A DNA stretch of 64,000 nucleotides from Sipunculus nudus. Taxonomy: Eukaryota; Annelida; Sipuncula; Golfingiida; Sipunculidae. The notes beneath the pieces were generated by a model, which searched no databases, had not been told where the DNA came from, and was given only the letters and a program-made list of their open reading frames with translations. The position numbers and the translations under genes are program-made. The DNA lies in assembly GCA_026874595.1 (NCBI GenBank), contig CM049306.1, forward strand, positions 61,450,019 through 61,514,018. Direction: 5' to 3'. Shown here in pieces: positions 8,858 to 23,800 of the stretch (its first letter is position 1; every line of letters begins with the position of its first letter).

Positions 8858-11800
8858 GTATGTCCCTTTATCGCTCACTGAAAATGTGAAATTGCCTGAA
8901 GTTTCAATGTCACATTAATTATCACTGTCACTGAATATCAGTTGGTCCGAGTATATAGAATCCGGTCTAAACTGACTGGACCGTCTCATATCATATTAGT
9001 GGTAATCAACATAAGCCATGACATGCCTGATGATATGACATCGACATGCCTCTTACTTCTCCATTACATGAATCCTAAAGGCTAAACATCATTACGTCTG
9101 TCCATATACACCCATTACCATGTCGATTCTACGTTGACCAGATTCAATACTCACACCTATCAGTGTTTATTATAGACCTGCAACAGGTCGAGGAATAATT
9201 TTTTTTTCATTTTTTTTGTATCACGTTTATCAATGTTCAGTGATCATTTTATAATTCATGTATTGGCCCCTTCTGTGGGGTGCAAATAGTTTACTTTCTT
9301 TCTCCAGGGGGCCCCACTATCACTCAGGGGTAAGGACTAGATGAGAATCCTCGACCTGTAAAGTCTGCAGGGTTTCCACTGATATAAATATGCATGAGCT
9401 GGCAGCACGTGTGCTGTCAGCCTTAATAGCCCTACATCTGCTCGCCCCAGGGAGCAATTAATAAGACATTCCACTGACCTTCTCACAAGGCTGTGACACC
9501 CCACTAATATTCACACCCTGCCAGCTTGACCTGGCTACCCTGGTCTCAGTCATAATCTTGTACACAGTCACATTTTGTATGGTAGTCCATTTTCACAAAA
9601 TGTCAGGGTTTCTGACAAAAAACTAATACCGTCTAAAGTGCATGTTCTATATATTAACAACAGAAAGCTAAGAATATGCCCTTTCTAGTGCTGCTATTTG
9701 CAAGTTGCAAAATTCAGAGTCAGCAGGGGCCCCAAAATTACTTGTTGATGTCATTTCTGAATGTGCCCTGTAACATGCTGATGAGCTACAAACCTACATA
9801 AACCTTTTCAGCACACAAATGCTGCAGTAACCACATAATACCATATTATTTGTTGGACTACATGTATTAGCTATGTTTTAAAGCTATATCTGCTGAACTC
9901 TTAGTCATTTAAAGAAAAAGCTTCTACCCAAAAAGCCCTACACGGTACTAATGCTGTCCCCTTTCATTTTCGAAAATAACATGGACTTTTCAAAGTCTTG
10001 CTAGAGGGCTCAAAAGTTAGAAAATTCCTTAGAATGTTTCATTACACAATTCTCAAAAGTTGCTCTTTGAGGAAAAGTAAACATTAAATACTGTAGTTCA
10101 TTGCTTGTTTTATACCATCTGTCTCAATTTCGGTGAATGCTTTGAAACGCAACCGATTTTTGATAAAATTGAAGAGAGGTTCGTGGTTACTTTGCCCAAA
10201 AATTTCAACCAGTAAAGTAATTTTTCCTTTGGAGTCCATCACACATATGCTCATAAAATTAGCTATAATTTGGTTTATCATATGCCCTTCTAAATGTCAT
10301 ACAAGTGTAACAAGGCCTACAGGCCTAATGCAAACTTGTGCAATGGAATATATGTACACCAGGTATAATGCATCAACGCTGGACCATTACTTTTCAAGTA
10401 CATGTGTGACATGTATATATGAACAATGCAGGTACTAAACATTTTGAACAAAAACTAATTACACAAACATCACTGCAGTGAATCTAGGATACAGCTGTGG
10501 AGGGATACAAGGGCCCAAGGACCCATTGCTCACCTGTAAACATTTGCATTGATAAAATCAGAAAAAAAACATTCATTTTCATGTGCCGTAAACTCAACTT
10601 AATTAAATATTGACATATAAACATAATATTTTTCAGAACAATCTAGAAAGCAATTCATTTGTTTGAATTTAATAAGAATGTGACATAAAAGGCCAAGGAC
10701 ACTCACACAGAGGTTATGAGCACTTTGTTTAATGGACCTGGTCCTCTATTCCTTATTTGAGGTTTCATCTGACACTAAACTTGCATTACAAAAGAATAAG
10801 CATGTGGAAATGGGAATTTGTTTCATTAAGGATCAGATGTTTTCACTGGGTACTCTTTGATTTCCATAAAGAAACTAGAATACGGGTATTCGACAAGCGA
10901 CATGTGTATCTGCCGAAATAAGCCTTAATGTCCGGAATTGGGGACCTTGTTTTGTCTTTACTCCTCCTGGGTTAAACCCCTCCTTTCGTAAAGCGAGCTA
11001 GATTCATGTTTTTTTTTTCACATTGACTGACCACACACATGGGTCAGAGCCTTTGTCAAATGTCAGCGCAAACATGCATAAATCCGTCTTTGAAAGCAAG
11101 GTTATTCATATGCACAGAAGCCCTTAAATCGTGCTTTAGGTGACCGCAAAGAAAATCCGGTCTTTGCCGAAGGCAGTTCGTTTTTATCAGAAAACAGCCA
11201 AAAAAACACTCAAAATGATGTGTAAATTAAAAATTATTTATTCATGAATCGACCATGTCACTGACGGGACAATAACCTTTAAAATGAGGTATAGCACAGT
11301 ATCATACGCGGTTTCAGAAAACTTTGCGAACACAGGTGGACTGAAATCCTTTTATAAGTATAAGATAAGATATAGCATTTAAATATGGTTTTTATGCCAT
11401 ATTTGGTTAATTAATGTGTTTTAACCTTTGACATAACTTTTTTTCAATAGAACTAAGGCAGAGGTTGAACATATCAACTTCTACTTCTGTGAAAAACTAC
11501 GCGGTTTCAGAAAACTTTGCGAACACAGGTGGAATAAAATCCTTTATAAGTATAAGATAAGATATAGCATTTAAATATGGTTTTTATGCCATATTTGGTT
11601 AATTAATGGGTTTTAACCTTTGACATTACTTTTTTCAATAGAACTAAGGCAGAGGTTGACCATATCAACTTCTACTTCTGTGATAAACTATTCAATTAAC
11701 TGAAAACTTGTGTTGTAAGTAATTGAGACTTAGGCATACAGGCCTCTTCTAGTGTTTCCAAAATTATCCGAAATAACTAATTGAAGTGTCAGTGACAAAT

Positions 11801-14800
11801 ACCAGCTTTACCAACATTATAGTGTATTTTGTTTCATAACTTCAGGTACAAGAAAATAACAGCATACATGGTCTTGGTTCACTTGATTTCTTTAACTCAT
11901 AGAATTTAAAGATAATGTTAAATATCCCCAGGATAAAGATAACATGTATGTACGCTATTATATTGCTTTTAAAATTTAAGCACTGTTCATTGTTCTTTAG
12001 TGCATTGCCCTATATAGTTATCTGTTTTAAGTCTTGCCTCTCAAAATGTCAATATTTTAACTGCTCCAAAAATGCCATTTGATCAACACCGAACCCTGGC
12101 ATATTTGACTTTCTATAAATGGTATACATTCTGATATACAGAAGAAGTATCAAAAGAATTATTAAAATTCAATAAAAAGTCATAAACATTCATGCCTTTG
12201 GTATACATGCACAAGTGTTAATTTTTAGGGAAATAAAATCAGGATTAGAGGATACAAAATGGCCTCAGAAATATTATATATTATTACCTTTGAGCAAAAC
12301 AGTAATTATAATATAGTAATGTTCTTCCAATTCTATTTGTGTAAAAATTATGCAATGTTGATTCATAATAATATCAATTAATTATTATTGTCCTCATACT
12401 GGTGTCAAGTCACTGCAGGTTTTGAAAATTAGTATTTAGTTTTGCAAAAAAAAAAAGATTTATATGGCGTTTGCCCTATTTATGTGTTTGGAACACCTTG
12501 AAATGGGTAAAGGACACCTAAAAATCGCCAGCTAGTGGGATAATGAAAATTCCTTGAGTGCGGTAGGCTTCTCCCACCCATGGCCTTGGAAGTTCATGAT
12601 GCAAACTATCTCATATTTTAGGGGTAGGGGTTACGACAATAACCATACAATGTCCTGGCTGTGTTGAATGCGCTTCCTTGTGTAAGTTTTCAAACAAATA
12701 TGGCATCAACTCCTATACAAGGGATTTTCTAGACCCTATAATTGAGCACACAGACGCCACCTGTAGTTATTATTGTGAATTACTGGAACTGGTCATGGCA
12801 GCAACAGGGAAGCTGGACATAGGGTCAACAGAGTAAAAGAATAGGGGTTGCTTTTACTTGGGGTATATTTATGCAAAATCGGAAACAGACAAAATTATAG
12901 GGACCTACGCAGGTCTATGTTTATTATTATGCAGGAATTTCTGTAACCGTAGCTCCCATGCTCTCTTACTACGCCAAGCTGTGCAAGAGCCCTAGAAGAT
13001 GATTTGAGGAAACTGGAGACATTCCACATGATAATTAAATTCTAATTTTTTGTCTGAAAATGTCTTATTCATTATGAAATAAAGATATACTTGTCAAATG
13101 CGCATATAACATACCACTTAGACAGTGTTTGTTCACTTTAAATGTTGATTAGAAGAATATATATTGTCCTAATAAACAGTACGTGATACACGGGGAGCGA
13201 TGTCTGTTCTGGGTTTTCCCCCAGCCACGGCTGGCTGGCAGCCGCCTGTGTAACCAGTGGTAACGGGCCTTGTATGCTCAGTGAGCAAAGGTCACGCAGT
13301 TTGTTGTTTCAGATTCTGAGACGGTATCGAGCGCTAAGGGTTGCTAAGTTTTAAAAGTGAGTCTTGTTTACATACAAAAACATAATATTTAGCTGAATTT
13401 CTTGGTCATTCAAATAAAGTAGTATATCTCTATTAGAATACTTAAAGTTTCCTTGTCATAAACGCAATATTTGATTTTACACAATTTTTTCCTGACAAGG
13501 TTTTTAAGTTCTCCAGTTTACTCTGAAGCATTTTATGCAGCCGTGTCCAGGATCCTGCATATCGCCGCATTTAATGCAGTTAGGATTTCTACAATTTAAC
13601 CACTCTTATCAAGTTATGATAATTGGTCATGTGTCCACTTCCACTTCATTCCTGCTTCAACCTATTATAAAATTATGATTATTTGGAGTGACTGTACTCT
13701 ATAGAATTATATAGTGCCTACAGGAAAATGGTCTTAGTTAATGGAAAAATTCTTAGTGTCTATGTCCACATGGTTCTAATCTCTATCTCTTATTTTCAGG
13801 TCAAGCAAACGTATTCCAAATCTCATTATATTATCATATAACATAATTGCCTATGAAAAAAATATTAATATAGATTTTACATAGAATAAGCCCAATTCCT
13901 GGAGGAAAAACAATTTTTATATCTATTTTTCCACCAAAAACATGAGGTTGTGCGATTTGTTCAAAAACTATTGGCACATCTATGAGCACTGTCAACTCGG
14001 CAGTGACGTCACACACTGGGAAATCCCCTGTGACTAAAAATTCTAGATCTCAGTAAAAGCACAGTATTTCTGCCTCTGTCAGTCCCAAATTTTCAGCAGA
14101 GAATAAAAACAACATGCATTAAGTACTAGATCTGAGTTGTTGATAAAATTCAGTCCATAATGTCACATGTGTAACCAGCCAATCAAATCAGGACAAAGTC
14201 TGGGATCTGGATGAAATCATCCCATCACACAACAAACTCACATGGAATAGGTTTACTTAACCTTCATGTATGTCTGCCTTGTGCACCTGTGTCTCCATCT
14301 GGTGGCCAACCTGTAATGAAAGTTCATGAATTAGGCCAAAAAAAATTAAAGGTATGGTTCTCAGGCACCGCCCGCATCAATTTTAAACCCCCTCAACACA
14401 ATTTTTTATTTTTATTTTAAATAAAAAATTTCCAATCTTTCAAGAAGATAAAACCATACAATTTCCTTTGTTTTGTAGTGATTTTACTTATTTAGCAAAA
14501 TAAAACTGTTATTTTCATGCTTTTCCCTTATCATTTGACATTTTTATCGAAACATACCAAAAAATTTAAAAGAAAAAAAGCGCCCGCCCGCATTGATTTC
14601 TGAAAAAAAGTGCCTGAGAACCATACCTTTTTTTTATTTTGGCCTTATTAGTGCACATTACATGCAATTGTGAAGCTCTTCACTGGGTCTCAAACCAGAA
14701 ACCATATGATAACAAGTCCTAGGCTCTACCACATGCACCATGCAGATGAATAGAGAGTGAGTGGTAGAGTGAGGGTTATTTAAATCTACTGTTGTGTGAA

Positions 14801-17800
14801 AGCTCAGGTGGTACTAAATGACCTAACATGACGATTGTTTGTGCCTGTGAGAATTGGTTGTAGGTGTTAAAATGAGGGTTAATTTTTGTTAAAGGCCTGG
14901 ACATCGCAATAAATATATATTTATATGTGCTTATTTGTATTAAAAGTATTAAATTGATATAAAGTTTGATTACATAATACTCTATTAAAAACAACAGTTA
15001 TATGGATGTTAATATGTTAAATTTGATCATACACAATGTACTTCCAGCTTCCTTGAGGTCATTTTTCTGTGGTCATTATATTAATACAATAATATAAAAA
15101 GAAAGAATCTTATACTGCACTTTACAAAAGCATGTTAATGTACAAATACTAGGACACGTACAGGGAGAGAGGTTTATACTATGAGTCTCATTTTCCTTTA
15201 ATTTTTGACAGAAAAAAGACCAGGAGTATGTGATGTCCAGTTAGTGAATCGTCCGCCAGTAGAGAGACACATGCTGCTCTCCTGGGAGCAGGTAAGATCA
15301 CACCAAACTCATGTTATCGTTGTTTTTAGTCTGTTATGTTCAGCAATGACTTATTGTAATCTCTGATGGTTTCTTATATGGGCCAGGGGTCCTTTTCTTG
15401 ATATACGTGCTCAGCCACTGTAGGGTGTAGGGAAATCCTCTCACTACAGATTGCTGTATATGTTAAGTTGCCAGTAGCATCATCTCAGCCTTTTGACATT
15501 ACCATTGTCAGAGTACCCTTACATCTAGCATCAAGGACTGCTTTGTAACACTCAATGAGGATGAAAATATTTTTTACAATGCCTCAAGGGCTACATGTAC
15601 ACTGTCACTTGACTCAAACCAGATCAATCGTTAGCTATTTTAGTATACAGTAAATAAGACCACATGTAGGACTGGCAAAAGTGGTCATACTTTACAGGTG
15701 GTCTTATTAGACAGGTCAGTTATAACCAATGTTAATCCTTTTGGTTCATTCAAGGGTGGTCTTGTTAGACAGGTGGTCTTTCAGACAGGTTCCACTGTAT
15801 TTTCTAGCAACAGCTACCATGTGCAGGGAATATTTCATTTTAACTCAGCATATTGGTAAATCCCTCAGCATGTTTGTTGAATTTCTGACCACATGAATAC
15901 AATAATGGCTCACACAGGTTACTGGGCAACAGCTAGTTTGTATGCAATCCAGGAATTATCTTTTTACCAGAGAGATGGACTTTCAGTTTGCTTTGTGAGT
16001 TCACATGTATTCTTTTGTGTTGAATCATCACTTATTGCGAAATATTAAGATTATCAGCTGTTTAACAGGATATCAATTGATGCATCAAGATGACTGGGCC
16101 AACAAGGGGCCTAGACAATCGAGGGGTAAAACGCTTGGCGCTGTCCGCTGGCATCCCGGGTTTGATCCCCGGTGTGGCTATGAGAGTGGGTTGTAGTTAC
16201 CCATCCCAGGCTGGTGGTTTTCTCTGGGTTCTTGGGTTTCCGCCACCATTACAGATAATGGAACTCCACCATCTGAGCCATGGAGAGTGCCGCGATTAGA
16301 TATATAATAACTATTTGTACAATGTAAAATAATTAAGTTTAGAAAAAATGACAGTTGCAGTATATTATCACAAATGACTAGTATCATGACTCACATTAGG
16401 CTTATCATTCCAATATAAATGCCAATACTGAGTTGTGTATTCATAGCTAAGATGCCAGTTGCCAACAGACCCAGTCTGAGGCATGCACTTCCAGCTTCAA
16501 GGCAGTGTCTGTGAGGGAAATGTTAGCCTTCATACAGGATAGTTTTAAATTTGCTTATTAGGCCTTTTTTATTTTTTTTGGCCATACAATAGTTGCCTTG
16601 GAATTCTTGAATCTTCACCCCAGGTAACAAACTTGTTCAGTAAAGGTAAGGTTATAATCATACATCACTGCCTGGGGCTCTAGCCTTGTCCAGTACCTCC
16701 TGGTTCATCGTCCTGTCGAGCTGCAGGATTCGCAGCATGGAGCTCAGGCTGCACATGTAGAAGCATGTGGACAACATTACCCTTCTCCTGTAGAATGCCT
16801 CGGTCACACATTCACAGAGAAAACTGGCAAGAATAACTGTTTTATATATACTTTATATGATGTCAATATATCACTGCATTTTCATTTGCATATATGGTAC
16901 AGTGATACCCCACAATTATGACCACCTTGGGGTCTGGGCAAAGTGGTTGTAATTTGGGGATGGTCATAATTGTGGAATGGTTGTAAGGTAGGGTTCCACT
17001 TTATGAGCTAATAGAAGTATAATATTACGGGACAGTAAATGGCAAACAGTTATGTAGTTCAAGCACCTGGTTAATATTACCCAGACAGTACACTCAGACA
17101 TAGACTCATATTCTTATATTGTTTGTTGATACTTTCTCAGAAATTCACATGCATGATGCCAGAAGATTTGAAGAATTTCTACCTGACAACTGATGGTCTG
17201 CTTTTAACTTGGAACGTCAAGCTGAATGGTGAGTTGAACCACAAGTTAAGAATAATGATAATTATAAGATAATTAGAAGCTGGTGTATGAATAAAGCATG
17301 AAACATCCTGTGTTAGTTCTACTTTGATTATGTGTATAAATGATTCTTGGATCTCATTGGTGAAATAAGAAGAAACTTTTTGATTGATTATGAAATTACC
17401 AAAGGTTTTTGTTTTACTTGTTTATCAACAAATTAAAATGTTCCATATGAAAAAGTGATCATAGACATTATCCCCATTTTTCCATTCTTTTACAGGAATC
17501 ATTACATTGTTGCTTAAGAAATAGAGTACCTTATTTTACTCTCTATGTACAGATTGTTGGAGACATCTAAAAATAACATTAATTGCATAAGTATAAGCTG
17601 GAGTTTGAATAAATCATGTCAGTGTATATTTATATTTACTCTAGGGTCCTCTGCACGTGGTCGTCGTCAAGCATCACAGTCTACCAGCTTTCGTTTGGAA
17701 GGTCACCTAACACATAGATTTTTTAGCTTTTTGTATAGTTTGCAGAATATACTAACCTGACAACTAGCTTCCTTTTTACCTGATCACATTTGGTTGTAGT

Positions 17801-20800
17801 TTTGAATTTTTGTTTTTGTATTTCATGTGGTTTGAAATTTAGATTTTTTTGGATTTCAGGTATACTTGTTTGCTGAGATCTCTAGTTTTTAGGGCCCGGC
17901 AGACCAGAGTTACAAACTCTATAGAATAGAAACACTCAACATTATGTTTTCTTCACTGAGTACTTTATTTAATTGTACATTCTTACCAGTGTGTTTGTCA
18001 TTAATATATATTAAACGCATTCTGCATTTGTAGTCTTTTCCACCACTAAGAATACCCACTGAATTTTGGTGATAATGTCCTGTAATCTTTATTCAAAGTA
18101 AGTTTCTACTGTGGCAGCATTAGCTTCAGGTGTGATGATGTCTTCACTTGAACCAATGTAATGCTCTCTGACCTGGAGAGCTTCAACAATCATGTAGGCA
18201 ACACTCCTATTTGCTGGTTACATATTTAGAATGTTTACTAGACCAATATTCAGTCAGTGCTTGTCACATATGACTGTGTGCATGTAAGAGCATTGTTCTC
18301 ATACTTACTTGAGGATCAGTGTTTTGTGGAAATAGTTTTATGCGGAGTTCCTTTTTACCTTACAATTTGACAGTAAATGCTCATTTGTAAAGAAAAAAAA
18401 AACTGAAACAAATGTATTGTCAGTGGGCATTCAGTGGTGGAACAGACTGTAGTAATATTAAAAAGAAAATTTTTATGCCTTCTTTTGGGTACAGTGTAAT
18501 TTTCTTCCGTTGATGTTCCTCTATGAGAGAAAGTCTAATCACCAACCCCATTCAAACATCCTACAACCATAAATTATGGCTGGCCAGTTTATCGGCATAT
18601 AGGGTACAGTGGAAATAAGCAAAGTCTTGTCCTTGGTGAAAGATTAACAAATCACTGCAAACACATGGTGAAAATTTAAAATATTTGAAAATTAAAAAAA
18701 AATGATGGACAGTGTACTTATATATCATTCCAAAAAAAGTAATACAAATATTAATTGACTCTAAAAAAAACATAAGGAATTTGAATAAAAGAACATCAGG
18801 AGTTCAAATAGATAATGTCATATAAATCTTAAGGGTAAATAAGTCTGAGACATATAACTTTGTGATTATTCATTCGCCCTTTTGTGCAGCTTATTAGATA
18901 AATAATAAAAGTAATTCAAATTTTCAGTCATATTATCTGTATAGCCATTTTAAGCAATCCTGTGAGATACAACATCAATTCAGAGTTTATAATGAGCTTT
19001 GATTCATGAAGTAATCCTGTTTTTTTGGTAATTGCTTTTTCAGATGCCCATGTAAATGTGGGTCAGATGGAGCTAAACTCTGTCTCTAACCTAGTGAGGC
19101 TGGCTGGTGTTGGGACACCGAACCCATCCTCTATCACTCTGGCTGACATCATCACAGATTCTGATGATGATGAAGATACCGGTGAGCATCTTGCTAAGTG
19201 GGAGGGATAAAATTACGCATGTGACATACTGATTTTGTTGATCACCACAGTGATGTACCATGTACTGATTGCATTGATCACCACAGTGATATACTATGTA
19301 CTGATTATATTGATCACCATAGTGATATGCTAAGTACTGATTGTGTTGAATACCAGAACCACAGTGATGTACTATGTACTTATTTTGTTGAACACCACAG
19401 TGAGGTACTATATATAAATTTTGTTCATTGTCACAGTGATGTACAGTATTCTGATTTTGGTGATCATCACACATTTGTACTGATTGTGTTAATCACCATA
19501 TTGATGTACTATGGACTGATTGTGTTGATCACCATAGTGGTATACTATGTACTGATTTTGGTGACCTTCACAGTGTTCACCTTTACTGATTGTGTTGATA
19601 ACCTCAGTGATGTAACATGTACTGAATGTGTTGATCACAACAGTGATATACTCAGTACTGATTGTGTTGATCACCATAGTGATATTCTCTGTACTGATTG
19701 TGTTGATCACCATAGTGATATTCTGTGTACTGATTGTATAGATCAGCACAGTGATATTCTGTGTACTGATTGTGTTGATCACAACAGTGATATTCTGTGT
19801 ACTGATTGTGTTGATCACAACAGTGATATTCTGTGTACTGATTGTGTTGATCACAACAGTGATATTCTGTGTACTGATTGTGTTGATCACAACACTGATA
19901 TTCTGTGTACTGATTGTGTTGATCACAACAGTGATATTCTGTGTACTGATTGTCTTGATCACCACAGTGATATTCTGTGTACTGATTGTCTTGATCACCA
20001 TAGTGATATTCTATGTACTGATTGTGTTGATCACCATGGTAATATACTATGTACTGATTGTGTTGATCACCATAGTGATATGCTAGGTACTGATTTTGTT
20101 GATTACTGGTACACAGTGATGTAATATGTACTTATTTTGTTGAACACCACAGTGAGGTACTATATACTGATTTTGTTCATTGTCACAGTGATGTACAGTA
20201 TACTGATTTTGGTGATCATCACACGTGTGTACAGTGTACTGATTGTGTTGATCACCATAGTGATGTACTATGTACTGATTGTGTTGATCACCATAGTGAT
20301 GTACATGTACTGATTGTGTTGATAACCATAGTGATGTACTATATGTACTGATTGTGTTGATCATAATAGTGGTATACTATGTTCTGATATTGGTGACCTT
20401 CAAAGTGATGTACAATGTACAGATTTTGGTGATCACCACAGTGATGACCATATACTGATTGGGTTGATCACTTCAGTGATGTAACATGTACTGATTGTGT
20501 TGATCATCACAGTGATGTTCTCAGTACTGATTGTGTTCATCACCTCAGTGATGTACTATGTACTGAATGTGTTGATCATCACAGTGATGTACTCAGCACT
20601 GATTGTGTTCATCACCTCAGTGATGTACTATGTACTGATTGTGTTGATCATCACAGTGATGTACTCAGCACTGATTGTGTTTATCACCTCAGTGATGTAC
20701 TATGTACTGATTGTGTTGATCGTCACAGTGATGTACTCAGTACTGATTGTGTTTATCACCTCAGTGATGTACTATGTACTGATTGTGTTGATCATCACAG

Positions 20801-23800
20801 TAATGTACTCAGTACTGATTGTGTTTATCACCTCAGTGATGTACTATGTACTGATTGTGTTGATCGTCACAGTGATGTACTCAGTACTGATTGTGTTTAT
20901 CACCTCAGTGATGTACTATGTACTGATTGTGTTGATCGTCACAGTGATGTACTCAGTACTGATTGTGTTTATCACCTCAGTGATGTACTATGTACTGATT
21001 GTGTTGATCGTCACAGTGATGTACTCAGCACTGATTGTGTTTATCACCTCAGTGATGTACTATGTACTGATTGTGTTGATCATCACAGTGATGTACTAAG
21101 CACTGATTGTGTTTATCACCTCAGTGATGTACTATGTACTGATTGTGTTTATCACCTCAGTGATGTACTCAGCACTGATTGTGTTTATCACCTCAGTGAT
21201 GTACTATGTACTGATTGTGTTGATCGTCACAGTGATGTACTCAGTACTGATTGTGTTTATCACCTCAGTGATGTACTATGTACTGATTGTGTTGATCATC
21301 ACAGTGATGTACTAAGCACTGATTGTGTTATCACCTCAGTGATGTAATATGTACTGATTGTGTTGATCACCACAGTGATGTACTCATCACTGATTGTGTT
21401 TATCACCTCAGTGAATTACTATGTACTGATTGTGTTGATCACCACAGTGATGTACTCAGCACTGATTGTGTTTATCACCTCAGTGATGTACTATGTACTG
21501 ATTGTGTTTATCACCTCAGTGATGTACTCAGCACTGATTGTGTTTATCACCTCAGTGATGTACTATGTACTGATTGTGTTGATCGTCACAGTGATGTACT
21601 CAGAACTGATTGTGTTTATCACCTCAGTGATGTACTCAGCACTGATTGTGTTTATCACCTCAGTGATGTACTATGTACTGATTGTGTTGATCGTCACAGT
21701 GATGTACTCAGTACTGATTGTGTTTATCACCTCATTGATGTACTATGTACTGATTGTGTTGATCATCACAGTGATGTACTCAGTACTGATTGTGTTTATC
21801 ACCTCAGTGATGTACTATGTACTGATTGTGTTGATCATCACAGTGATGTACTCAGTACTGATTGTGTTTATCACCTCAGTGATGTAATATGTACTGATTG
21901 TGTTGATCATCACAGTGATGTACTCAGCACTGATTGTGTTTATCACCTCAGTGATGTACTATGTACTGATAGTGTTGATCATCACAGTGATGTACTCAGC
22001 ACTGATTGTGTTTATCACCTCAGTGATGTACCTTGTACTGATTGTGTTGATCATCTCAGTGATGTACTCAGTACAGATTGTGTTTATCACCTCAGTGATG
22101 TACTATGTACTGAATGTGTTGATCATCTCAGTGATGTACTCAGTACTGATTGTGTTTATCACCTCAGTGATGTACTCAGTACTGATTGTGTTTATCACCT
22201 CAGTGATGTACTCAGTACTGATTGTGTTTATCACCTCAGTGATGTACTATGTACTGATTGTGTTTATCACCTCAGTGATGCACTATGTACTGATTGTGTT
22301 GATCATCACAGTGATGTACTCAGCACTAATTGTGTTTATCACCTCAGTGATGTACTATGTACTGATTGTGTTGATCATCAGAGTGATGTACTCAGCACTG
22401 ATTGTGTTTATCACCTCAGTGATGTACACAGCACTGATTGTGTTTATCACCTCAGTGATGTACTATGTACTGATTGTGTTGATCGTCACAGTGATGTACT
22501 CAGCACTGATTGTGTTTATCACCTCAGTGATGTACTATGTACTGATTGTGTTGATCATCACAGTGATGTACTCAGCACTGATTGTGTTTATCACCTCAGT
22601 GATGTACTATGTACTGAATGTGTTGATCATCACAGTGATGTACTCAGTACTGATTGTGTTTATCACCTCAGTGATGTACTATGTACTGATTGTGTTGATC
22701 ATCACAGTGATGTACTCAGTACTGATTGTGTTTATCACCTCAGTGATGTACTATGTACTGATTGTGTTGATCATTACAGTGACGTACTTAGTACTGATTG
22801 TGTTTATCACCTCAGTGATGTACTATGTACTGATTGTGTTGATCATCACAGTGATATACTCAGTACTGATTGTGTTTATCACCACTGTGATTTACCATTT
22901 ACTAATTGTGTTGATCACCATAATGATGCGCTGTTTACTGATTGTGTTGCTAACCACAGTGATATTCTATGTACTGATTTTAATGATGATCACAGTGATG
23001 TACTGATGCAAGCTTCATTATAGACTGACCAAAGCCAAGCCAAGAACCTTATTTTTAACTTCCAACATTCAGTTTTGCTTCACAGTCATATATTGAATGG
23101 TTATGATTCTGTCATATTACAGATCCGCCAAAGCCAAAACTTGACCATCGCAGTCGCATATTTGAACTGGATCCATGTCAGGGTAACGGGAAGGTCTGCC
23201 TGGTGTTCATGGATACAAAAGTGGGTGTGCCAGCTCAGAAGCACAGTATATGGTTCCTGGACCGCTCGCTAGAGTGGCATTACCTGACCGACAGCTTCTT
23301 AAACTACTATCGTCTCATGCTGATGCATCTTGGCCTACCACAGTGGCAATATGGCTTCACAGATATAGGAATCAGTCCACAGGCAAAGGTATGGCATGCA
23401 TAATGTTCAGACTTAATGCTTATTTTGTTACAGAAGAAGAAAATATACAAATACTGAAAAACAGTTAAACGTTGCCTAACATCCACCTGTCTCAAGTGAC
23501 CACCTCCAGATAATTACCAATTGTTCATGGTCCCAATTCTTTTTTGCTCTTATGACCTCACTTCTTTTGACCTCACTTAAACAACCATCTAAAAAATGTA
23601 ACCACTTTTTAGCGAACCTGAGAGCTTATTCAATGGTGAAGCGTCGTCTGTTGTCTGTTGGCCGTCATCCATTGTCTGTACATTAACCCATACCATCTTG
23701 AAAACAGCAGGAGTTAGCATCTCCAAATTTTATGCAAAAGATTAGTCATCTGAAAAACTCTATCGGATTTGGCATATGTTTTTGGCTAACTGCATCTTCT

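Larger units (their letters stand above)
8858..15211 (+). other. TPGS2: TPGS2 intron 1
   Basis: A 6.35 kb intron (GTATGT...TTTTTGACAG). It contains a foldback element (9177-9371), an inverted near-palindrome (9398-9421), a 193-bp tandem duplication (11305-11690) and a MITE (14334-14644). I see no nested gene. Confidence 0.85.
15292..17140 (+). other. TPGS2: TPGS2 intron 2
   Basis: A 1.85 kb intron carrying two related foldback elements (15646-15799 and 16898-17003) and a tRNA-derived SINE (about 16085-16340). No other features seen. Confidence 0.85.

Noticed and set aside
16105-16180. Functional tRNA gene
   Set aside because: A and B boxes are recognisable but the cloverleaf cannot be completed, and the same sequence recurs with a common SINE body and tail.
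21323-23023. 566-codon open frame of CTDCVDHHSDVL-type repeats
   Set aside because: It lies wholly inside TPGS2 intron 4 and arises from a 36-bp repeat with no stop in several frames on both strands. There is no non-repeat domain and no independent start context.
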